Part shown: piece after piece, positions 11,173-20,149 of the stretch
Position numbering within the stretch: position 1 is the first letter of the stretch
Layout: every line of letters starts with the position of its first letter
Origin: Ryuthela nishihirai
Lineage: Eukaryota > Arthropoda > Arachnida > Araneae > Heptathelidae
Direction: 5' to 3'
NCBI GenBank assembly: GCA_038380435.1
Contig: JAWZYU010000034.1
Coordinates: 42,284,901-42,348,900 of the forward strand
DNA: 64,000 nucleotides
Translations under genes and position numbers: made by a program
The notes under the pieces: generated by a model
What the model saw: only the letters and a program-made list of their open reading frames with translations
What the model was told of the DNA's origin: nothing
Databases searched by the model: none

Positions 11173-11634
11173 CAGTCGGTCAAAAAAAGTATCCGAACAC
11201 TGTGGTTGGTTACAGAATTCAGAAAAAAACATCTGACAACGATTTTTTTTTAAATTAGTGATCTGGCAACCTTCGTGTCACGTGATTACAGAACAGTTAC
11301 CGTTCACAGCAAACTGGAGCGTGTGAAGTTACTGCACACGCTCCAGTTTGCTGTGAACGGTAACTGCACACGCTCAATATTTCCGTGAGTGAGCCCACAC
11401 GATCTAGTATCAAAATAATATGACCACCTACAGTCGGTCAAAAAAGTATCCGAACACCATGGTTGATTACAGAATTCAGAAAAAATATCTGGCAACGTTT
11501 TTTTTAGAAATTAGTGATCTTGCAACCTTCGTGTCACGTGACAAGAAGGTTGATCGTTGAAGGTTAAAGGTTGAAATATCCGAACACTACGGTTATAATC
11601 AACCGTAGTGTTCGGATATTTTTTTGAGCGACTG
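11173..11634. mobile_element. Composite palindromic MITE inserted in SINE1
   Basis: It starts CAGTCGGTCAAAAAAAGTAT and ends GAGCGACTG, and is flanked by TA at 11171-11172 and 11635-11636. Inside lie a first left half, a long hairpin block (GTTCACAGCAAACTGGAGCG and its complement, about 11300-11370), a linker ending ATATGACCACC, then a second left terminus at about 11433 and the right half. The whole acts as a single TA insertion, so the composite moved or grew as one unit. No transposase is encoded. Confidence 0.88.
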
Positions 11635-11636
11635 TA

Positions 11637-11767
11637 AATGTTACAACTATCCACTGGGTATTCTTCCCATCAAACTTCTCTGATGCTTTGAGATCCTTTT
11701 AACCTGTCCATTTAGTCCATTGTCTGCAAAAAAAAAAGGTGCCACTCAGAGGTAAAAAAAACAAACC
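11637..11767 (+). mobile_element. SINE1 3' module, right part of split copy
   Basis: The sequence continues the interrupted SINE1: CCACTGGGTATTC, CTTCTCTGATGCTTTG, CCATTTAGTCC, GCCACTCAGAGGTAAAA. It ends in an AAACAAACCAACTC tail. Confidence 0.8.
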
Positions 11768-12597
11768 AACTCAATTCGACCACTTTCCATTTTTTCCATC
11801 GTTTTCTCTCTCACTCTGTTAAACCAATAAAACGAAAAAAAAAAAAAATTAATTCTTCGAAGCAAAAAGCATAATTTTTTTCATCCTCGAAAGAAATAAT
11901 TTTTCTTTAACATAAGAAAATCTTCTTGAAGTTAGCAACTTCTTTAAGAAGAAAATTAAATAACGTACGCTATTTGGTGTTCTTTGGAATTTCGTTCATA
12001 ATTAATATAGAATTTTGGGAGCTTTGAAAAACTTATTTCTTTTTCTGCGAAACTCAACTGTTAGCAACAAATTAGACCAGATGGTATGGAATTGGGCTTA
12101 AAGGGGAGCGAATTCTTAAAATCGGTGAAAAAAAGCAACAACAAAATGGTGGCATGTTCTGGGGTCATTCTTTTAAAGGAGATTTTTTTTTCAGCCTCTC
12201 GAAAATATTAATTTATCAAATGTGCATCTCTTATCCTCGTGACATTTGATTAATTTCCTTGTGTGGAAATATTAAATCCTGCCACGAAAGATGTTAATTT
12301 TCAGGAAAACATTTAACAGACAGATTTAATTAAAAGTTAGAAAAAAAAAATTCGAAAACGTTCGCAGATTCTTGTGCTAATTTTGGCCACCAATTTTTGA
12401 AACTCTTTCCTTTATTCAATACGTTTTGATTTTCAACATCCAAAATCACACCCAAACTAGAAAATAAAACACAAAACATGTTTTTAAAAAATGAACTAAA
12501 AGTAAAAAGGGTATAAAGTCGAAAGAAAAATATCCCAGGATGCATTTTTTTTCTCTAATGAAAACACGCAGCCGAAAACGAATTTTGATTAAATATC
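11768..12597. other. AT-rich region, no recognised gene
   Basis: Homopolymer-rich AT sequence. Short open frames show no recognisable protein. Confidence 0.45.
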
Positions 12598-13275
12598 GTT
12601 TCCTACCCGAAAAAAAACTACATAAAATATTTTCATGATGAAATAATAATAGTTAAAGAAAACTACATAAGTATTTTTATGATAAAATAATAATAGTTAA
12701 AAAACTACATAAAATATTTTTATGATAAAATAATAATGGTTAAAAAAACTACATAAAATATTTTTATGATGAAATAATAACAGTTAAAAAAACTACATAA
12801 AATATTTTTATGACAAAATAATAATAGTCAAAAAAACTAGATAAAATATTTTTATGACAAAATAATAATAGTTAGAAAACTACATAAAATATTTTTATGA
12901 TGAAATAGTAACAGTTAAAAAAAACTACATAAAATATGTTTATGATAAAATAATAATAGTTAAAAAAACTACATAAAATATGTTTATGATAAAATAATAA
13001 TAGTTAAAAAAACTACATAAAATATTTTTATGATAAATTAATAATGGTTAAAAAACTACATAAAATATTTTTATGATGAAATAATAACAGTTAAAAAACT
13101 ACATAAAATATTTTTATCACAAAATAATAATAGTTAAAAAAACTACATAAAATATTTTTATGATGAAATAGTAACAGTTAAAAAAACTACATAAAATATG
13201 TTTATGATAAAATAATAACAGTTAAAAAAACTACATAAAATATTTTATGATGAAATAATAATAGTCAAAAAAATA
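12598..13275. repeat. AT-rich minisatellite, 42-45-bp unit, about 16 units
   Basis: ACTACATAAAATATTTTTAT and GATAAAATAATAATAGTTAA alternate with a variable A-run, giving periods of 42 to 45 bp (for example 12662, 12704, 12748). Length variation sits mainly in the A-run before ACTACAT. Subtypes with ATGATGAAATAATAACAG, GACAAAATAATAATAG or TATGTTTATG recur in order, suggesting multi-unit duplications. Confidence 0.93.
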
Positions 13276-14224
13276 TTTAAAATCGAATGCTGTCTGTAAA
13301 AGATACCTAGATATAAAAAAAAAATTATATGAATTAGCTATCCATTATATCTATATATTTATGAATATTGACAGGAAAACGCCTCGAAACGTTCTATAAA
13401 ATCGTTATATACAACTATAACAATAAAAACTAGACACAATTTGAAGCAAATAAGAGAAAAAAAGAATTTAAATAATAGTGAAAATAAACTTAGCTGATAA
13501 TTGCCCACTTTAAAACACTAAAGTCCATTTTTCATCTAAACCTAATTAGCGTTTCAAGATCTTTGCGATAATTCTGACTAATTGTAAGATTATCTACAGA
13601 ACGCCAATGAACTCAACATTCCTTATTTCTTATTTGGTGTAACGCGCCAATTTATATCGTAAGAATTTTCATCGGCATGGACTTAACAATTTTTGCACTT
13701 ATCGAATGCAAATTTTTCCATTTTCCTCTAATAACTAACTCTTCATAATCTGCAATTATAATTCACAGAATTGTGAGCTGCGTTTAGTATTTAATGGGCC
13801 AATGTAAATGCTGCTAAGTCTCACGTTATATGGATTACTCAGGAATTTTAATTGTGTTGCATATTTTTGTTCCTTTCGGGTATTCAGTACTGATATAGTG
13901 TTATGCAGATAAGCTGGAGTAGCTATTTCAATGAATATATAAAGAAGGAATTTATGAATATTTTAAAGAAAAAATTAGGTCTTTTTATCATATTGCCTCA
14001 CATACGTTTTTTCTTTTTTTTCCATAGGTCATAAACAATGCTTCGTAAATGATTTTAATAGATTAATCGCTAAAGAAAATCGATTCTTGGATTTTCTAGT
14101 TGATTAATATCTTTAAATATCATCGAAATGTAAAGATCAAACTTCATGAAATTTTCTTCACGTGGAAAAAAATATTTCTGCGCAACTTAAGTTGCATGAA
14201 CTTGGATTTTTTAGCTGTAAAATA
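13276..14224. other. AT-rich region, no recognised gene
   Basis: No coding, RNA or transposon signature was seen. Confidence 0.45.
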
Positions 14225-15085
14225 GGGTTGGATTATTTTATCTCTGAGCGGCACTTTTTTGCACACAATGGACTAAATGGCCGAGTCACAAGGACCGCGA
14301 AGGCTCAGAGAAGGTTGGGGGAGGGGACCCACTGGTACAGTTGTTGGGAGAGAGATGATAGCCTTCCGTCAAGGCCATCCAGCGTGTTCTTTAACGTTGG
14401 GTTGTTTTACCTCTGAGCGGCACTTTTTTGCACACCATGGGCTAAATGGCCAGGTCACAAGGACCCCGAAGTTCAGAGAAGGTTGGGGGAGGGGACCCAC
14501 TGGAACAACTGTTAGGAGACAGATGATAGCCTCCCGTCAAGGCCATCCAGCGTGTTCTTTAACGTTGGGTTGTTTTACCTCTGAGCGGCACTTTTTTGCA
14601 CACCATGGGCTAAATGGCCAGGTCACATGGACCCCGAAGTCTCAGAGAAGGTAGGGGGAGGGGACCCACTGGAACAGCTGTTGGGAGACAGATGGTAGCC
14701 TCCCGTCAAGGCCATCCAGCGTGTTCTTTAGCGTTGGGTTGTTTTACCTCTGAGCGGCACTTTTTTGCAGACCATGGGCTAAATGGCCAGGTCCCATGGA
14801 CCCCGAAGGCTTTAGACGGTTGGGGGAGGCACCCACAGGAACAGTTGTTGGGAGACAGATTGTAGCCTCCCGTCAAGGCCATCCAGCGTGTACTTTAACG
14901 TGCACAGGGTATGACTGTCCCACACACGGACTGTCCCGCATACGGAGCCACGGTTTAGCGTCCAATCGGATGGACGCCGGTCTTTCCAATCTATCGCCAT
15001 CCTCTACTGACCGAGGGTAGGACGGAGAGATTGGCGGAGATAAATTTCAACGCTGATGGGACTCGAACCTGGAAACTACAGATTA
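14225..15085 (-). mobile_element. SINE1 with four tandem 3' modules
   Basis: On the minus strand the head is near 15040-15085 and is diverged. The body and four successive 3' modules follow (boundaries near 14395, 14567 and 14738), each joined by CCCAAC-GTTAAAG. The outermost module at 14225-14395 is more diverged than the inner ones. The head end abuts SINE2 sequence near 15086. Confidence 0.9.
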
Positions 15086-15203
15086 CAAGTTACACCCGAT
15101 GGCCGAGTGACAAACGCGCTTGTCTACTGATCAGAGGGACTCGGGTCAAAAGACCGGCTAAGATATCGATGTTTTCTTTCTGGTGTTGTCTTTCTGCTGA
15201 GGT
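15086..15203 (+). mobile_element. SINE2, older copy, 5' part
   Basis: GATGGCCGAGTGACAAACGC and TCTACTGATC match the head of the SINE2 at 25019. GTGTTGTCTTTCTGCTGAG matches its body. The copy is interrupted by a SINE1 at TCTGCTGAGGT and resumes after 15599. Confidence 0.8.
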
Positions 15204-15588
15204 GGGGGCGGGGTTGGCTCAGTCGGTAGCGCGCCAGGCTCGTAATTTGCAATTCCCAGGTTCGAGTCCCAGCTGGGTCAGCGTTGAGATTTATCTCCGC
15301 AAAACATCCAGCCCTGCCCACGGTCAGTAGGGGACACCGATGGGCTTGGAAAGGCCGCCGTCCCTCGGATGGAACGTTAAGCCGTAGCTCCGTGTGGGGG
15401 AGAGCCATACCCTGTGCACGTTAAAGCACACGTTGGATGGCCTTGACGGGAGGCAACCATTTGTCTTCCAACAGCTGTTCCAGTGGGTACCCTCCCCCAA
15501 CCTTCTCTGAGCCTTCGGGGTCCATGTGACCTGGCCATTTAGCCCATGGTGTGCAAAAAAGTGCCGCTCAGAGGTAAAACAACCCAAC
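15204..15588 (+). mobile_element. SINE1 nested inside SINE2
   Basis: A complete single-module SINE1 with good A and B boxes. It is flanked by a perfect 11-bp TSD TCTGCTGAGGT at 15193-15203 and 15589-15599. The TSD lies inside the SINE2 body, so SINE2 was there first. Confidence 0.95.
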
Positions 15589-15599
15589 TCTGCTGAGGT

Positions 15600-15683
15600 C
15601 TCATCTTCCCAAGAGATATTCTCTATGGCGTATTAAACAAACAGGCAGACTTTGTGGGAAGCAACTACTTTAGGGGTGATTTA
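15600..15683 (+). mobile_element. SINE2, older copy, 3' part
   Basis: Motifs in SINE2 order are present but diverged: ATATTCTCTATGGCGTATTAAA, GGCAGACTTTGTGGGAAGCA, and an end resembling GCTTGAGGAGGTATTT. It completes the copy begun at 15086. Confidence 0.7.
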
Positions 15684-15869
15684 AATTTCTTTATTGGTCC
15701 TCCTCCGTCAATATAATTCAGCCTTCATTAATGAGGACAGTTTTATATCTCTCCTGCACACGGCGTCACGGCTAAAAATTCCACAAAACGGATTGGTGGT
15801 GTTTCCAAGTCGATATGCGTCCCCATTCTGATTCAGATCGGACTAATCTTAAAAAAAAAAACTCTCAAC

Positions 15870-17005
15870 ACAGACGGAAATCGAATCTGGGATCTGAAGA
15901 TCTGGATCTGCAAGTGAGTGTGAATCGAACCTGCGATCTGAAGATCTGGATCTGCAAGTGAGTGTGAATCGAACTTGGAATCTTTCAGATAAGCTGGAGT
16001 CGAACCTGGGATCTGAAGATCTAGATCTGCAAGTGAGTGTGAATCGAACTAGGAATATTACGGATAAGCTGGAGTCGAACCTGAGATCTTCAGATCTAGA
16101 TCTGCAAGTGAGTGTGAATCGAACTAGGAATATTACAGATAAGCTGGAGTCGAACCTGGGATATGAAGATCTAGATCTGCAAGTGAGTGTGAATCGAACT
16201 TGGAATCTCACAGATAAACTGGAGTCGAACCTGGGATCTGAAGATCTAGATCTGCAAGTGAGTGTGAATCGAACTAGGAATATTACAGATAAGCTGGAGT
16301 CGAACCTGGGATCTGAAGATCTAGATTTGCAAGTGAGTGTGAATCGAACTAGGAATATTACAGATAAGCTGGAGTCGAACCTGGTATCTGAAGATCTAGA
16401 TCTGCAAGTGAGTGTGAATCGAACTAGGAATATTACAGATAAGCTGGAGTCGAACCTGGGATATGAAGATCTAGATCTGCAAGTGAGTGTGAATCGAACT
16501 TGGAATCTTACAGATAAACTGGAGTCGAACATGGGATCTGAAGATCTAGATCTGCAGGTGAGTGTGAATCGAACTAGGAATATTACAGATAAGCTGGAGT
16601 CGAACCTGGGATCTGAAGATCTAGATCTGCAAGTGAGTGTGAATCGAACTAGGAATATTACAAATAAGCTGGAGTCGAACCTGGGATATGAAGATCTAGA
16701 TCTGCAGGTGAGTGTGAATCGAACTTGGAATCTTACAGATAAACTGGAGTCGAACCTGGGATCTGAAGATCTAGATCTGCAAGTGAGTGTGAATCGAACT
16801 AGGAATATTACAAATAAGCTGGAGTCGAACCTGGGATATGAAGATCTAGATCTGCAGGTGAGTGTGAATCGAACTTGGAATCTTACAGATAAACTGGAGT
16901 CGAACCTGGGATCTGAAGATCTAGATCTGCAAGTGAGTGTGAATCGAACTAGGAATATTACAAATAAGCTGGAGTCGAACCTGGGATATGAAGATCTGGA
17001 TCTGG
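15870..17005. repeat. 75-bp minisatellite with B-box-like motifs
   Basis: CTAGATCTGC recurs every 75 bp (16021, 16096 and on), giving about 14 full units plus partial leading units. Each unit has two related halves, around GAATCGAACTNGGAATNTTA and GAGTCGAACCTGGGATCTGA. The reverse complement of the second half contains GGTTCGACTCC, a perfect Pol III B box. The unit is 25 codons and open on both strands, so a 380-codon plus frame (15958-17100) and a 227-codon minus frame (16532-15849) result. Units carrying AACTTGG alternate with AACTAGG units in blocks of 3, 4, 3, 2 and 2. Confidence 0.93.
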
Positions 17006-17135
17006 ACGCTCTTGACAGAAGACTACCATCTGTCTCCCAACAGATGTCCAGCGGGTCCCCTCCCCCAACCTTCTCTGATCCTTCTCAGGGGTCCTTGTGA
17101 TCGGTAAGTCAAAGGTAAAACAATCCAACAAATAT
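17006..17135 (+). mobile_element. SINE1 3' module fragment at array edge
   Basis: The 75-bp array passes directly into GACGCTCTTGACAGAAGACT, then CCATCTGTCTCCCAACAG, CCAACCTTCTCTGATCCTTC and GGTAAAACAATCCAACA. This is a SINE1 3' module that lacks its CCATTTAGCCCATGG part. Confidence 0.75.
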
Positions 17136-17253
17136 TGTTGAAAATCCTGAATTAGAAATATTTGTATGAGATTTTCAATTTATTTTCCACTGACATTTTT
17201 CTGTAAAAAGATTATTTTGGAATTTAGAAACTTCTGAATGGAACTTTCCGTTT

Positions 17254-17975
17254 GGGGTGGCGGTGGCTCAGTCGGTAGCGCGCCAGGCTCGTAATCTGCA
17301 GTTCCCAGATTCGAGTCCCAGCTGGGTAAGCGTTGAGATTTATCTCCGCAAAATTCCCCGCTCTGCCCACGGTCAGTAGGGGATACCGATGGGCTTGGAA
17401 AGGCCGCCGTCCGCGGATGGGACGTTAAGCCGTGGCCCGGTGTGCGAGAGAGCCATACCCTGTGCACATTAAATAACACGCTGGATGGCCTTGACGGGAG
17501 GCTACCATATGTCTCCCAACAGCTATTCCAGTGGGTCCTCTCCCCCAACTTTCTCTGAGCCTTCGGGGTCCATGTGACCTGGCCATTTAGCCCATGGTGT
17601 GCAAAAATTGCCGCTCAGAGGTAAAACAACCTAACGTTAAAGAACACGCTGGATGACCTTGATGGGAGGCTACCATCTGTCTCCCAACAGCTGTTCCAGT
17701 GGGTCCCCTCCCCCTACCTTCTCTGAGACTTCGGGGTCCATGTGACCTGGCCATTTAGCCCATGGTGTGCAAAAAAGTGCCGCCCAGAGGTAAAGCAACC
17801 CAACGTTAAAGAACACGCTGAATGGCCTTGACGGGAGGCTACCATCTGTCTCCCAACAGCTGTTCCAGTGGGTCCCCTCCCCCTACCTTCTCTGAGACTT
17901 CGGGGTCCTTGTGACCTGGCCATGTAGCCCATGGTGTGCAAAAAAGTGCCGCTCAGAGGTAAAACAACCCAACCC
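17254..17975 (+). mobile_element. SINE1 with three 3' modules inside one TSD
   Basis: Head, body and three tandem 3' modules (junctions near 17633 and 17804). The flanking TSD ACTTTCCGTTT at 17243-17253 and 17976-17986 encloses all three modules. The extra modules were therefore either part of the inserted copy or amplified after insertion. The second and third modules share CCCCCTACCTTCTCTGAGAC, a variant absent from the first. Confidence 0.95.
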
Positions 17976-17986
17976 ACTTTCCGTTT

Positions 17987-18640
17987 ATGTAGCATTGAAA
18001 TGTAGGGACCCAATTTGTAATATAGTTTATATCCAAAAAGTCTTGTATTCCGGAGTTGATCCCCCGAGAACAAGGTAATGAATCTGGATGATTTTTATTT
18101 TTCAATTCGCCAGAATACGTTGATCTTTTCAGTTATTAAATAACATACTTTTCTTCATACGTAATGAGTTCAACAATTCTTCGAATTTAAACCAATTTTG
18201 CTAAGTACTCTAACAGACGGATTGTTAGGGCAATCATAAAACTCAAGGGTCTGCGAAAATTTGTGTTTTTTCAGAAACAAATCAAATAACAAAGCTAATT
18301 ATTTCGCAATCATCTACCGCAGAATATAAAAAGTAAAAAAAAAAGGGAAATTCTTAATCTAAATTTAATGACCACTAATATATCTTGAATTGCGTTTGTG
18401 CCAGTTTAGTTAATAAGTGATAACCCAATAGCTAAACCGGCACAGACGTTCAAATATTTGCCGAATTTCTTTGAGAAAAACTCTCAAGTTCTGAATTTTT
18501 TATCAAATTTTCAGATCAGCATAGAAACAACCACAGAAGAATTTTATTCTTTATGGTAATTCCGCTGAGAGAGTTACGTGGGAGGTTCTAATTTGATAGA
18601 TATTTTTGTTCATTTCGCATTTGCATGTGAGCCATTTCAA
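17987..18640. other. AT-rich unique region, no recognised gene
   Basis: Nothing recognisable. A short imperfect inverted match (GCGTTTGTGCCAGTTTAG and CTAAACCGGCACAGACG, about 18390-18450) could form a hairpin. Confidence 0.4.
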
Positions 18641-18649
18641 GTATTCCTG

Positions 18650-20030
18650 TGGAATGAATGGGACAGCATTCTCGTGACTTGGCGGAACATTCTCATTATT
18701 GAGAAGGCCGTTCTCGTGACTTGGCGGAACATTCTCATTATTGAGAAGGCCGTTCCCCTGACTTGGCGGAACATTCTCATTATTGAGAAGGCCGTTCTCG
18801 TGACTTGGCTGTAAATTCTCATTATTGAGAAGGTCGTTCCCGTGACTTGGCGGAACATTCTCATTATTGAGAAGGCCGTTCCCGTGACTTGGCAGAACAT
18901 TCTCATTATTGAGAAGGCCGTTCTCGTGACTTGGCTGTAAATTCTCATTATTGAGAAGGCCGTTTTCGTGACTTGGCGGAACATTCTCATTATTGAGAAG
19001 GCCGTTCCCGTGACTTGGCGGAACATTCTCATTATTGAGAAGGCCGTTCTCGTGACTTGGTTGTAAATTCTCATTATTGAGAAGGCCGTTCCCGTGACTT
19101 GGCGGAACATTCTCATTATTGAGAAGACCGTTCCCGTGACTTGGCGGAACGTTCTCATTATTGAGAAGGTCGTTCCCGTGACTTGGCGGAACATTCTCAT
19201 TATTGAGAAGGCAGTTCCCGTGACTTGGCGGAACATTCTCATTATTGAGAAGACCGTTCCCGTGACTTGGCGGAACATTCTCATTATTGAGAAGGCCGTT
19301 CTCGTGACTTGGCTCTAAATTCTCATTATTGAGAAGGTCGTTCCCGTGACTTGGCGGAACATTCTCATTATTGAGAAGGCCGTTCCCGTGACTTGGCAGA
19401 ACATTCTCATTATTGAGAAGGCCGTTCTCGTGACTTGGCTGTAAATTCTCATTATTGAGAAGGCCGTTTTCGTGACTTGGCGGAACATTCTCATTATTGA
19501 GAAGGCCGTTCCCGTGACTTGGCGGAACATTCTCATTATTGAGAAGGCCGTTTTCGTGACTTGGCGTAACATTCTCATTATTGAGAAGGCAGCTCCCGTG
19601 ACTTGGCGGAACATTCTCATTATTGAGAAGGCCGTTCTCGTGACTTGGCTCTAAATTCTCATTATTGAGAAGGCCGTTTTCGTGACTTGGCGTAACATTC
19701 TCATTATTGAGAAGGCAGCTCCCGTGACTTGGCGGAACATTCTCATTATTGAGAAGGCCGTTCTCGTGACTTGGCGGAACATTCTCATTATTGAGAAGGC
19801 CGTTCTCGTGACTTGGCGGAACATTCTCATTATTGAGAAGGCCGTTCCCGTGACTTGACGGAACATTCTCATTATTGAGAAGGCCGTTCCCGTGACTTGG
19901 CGGAACATTCTCATTATTGAGAAGGCCGTTCCCGTGACTTGGCGGAACATTCTCATTATTGAGGAGGCCGTTCCCGTGACTTGGCGGAGCATTCTCGTTA
20001 CTGGGAGGAACATTCCCATGGCGTGACAAA
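18650..20030. repeat. 42-bp minisatellite A, about 32 units
   Basis: The unit GACTTGGCGGAACATTCTCA plus TTATTGAGAAGGCCGTTCCCGT is 42 bp, i.e. 14 codons, and is open in several frames on both strands. The longest minus frame (18551-20161, 536 codons) reads as repeats of a NENVPPSHGNGLLN-type peptide. Subtypes (CTGTAAATTC, CGTAACATTC, AAGGTCGTTC, AAGGCAGCTC) recur in blocks, for example 18780-19010 and 19300-19500. I treat it as satellite DNA, not a gene. Confidence 0.93.
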
Positions 20031-20149
20031 ATCTCAAATAGGATTTGGCGGAACATTCTTAGGACTTGGAAGAATATTCTCATGATTTGGGGGAACATTC
20101 TCATTATTGGGAGGGTTATGACTTTTCGGAACATTTTCATTGCTTGATG

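Noticed and set aside
15958..17100. 380-codon frame with NRT/NIT sequons as a secreted glycoprotein
   Set aside because: No signal peptide, open on the reverse strand too, and the frame runs out into a SINE1 module.
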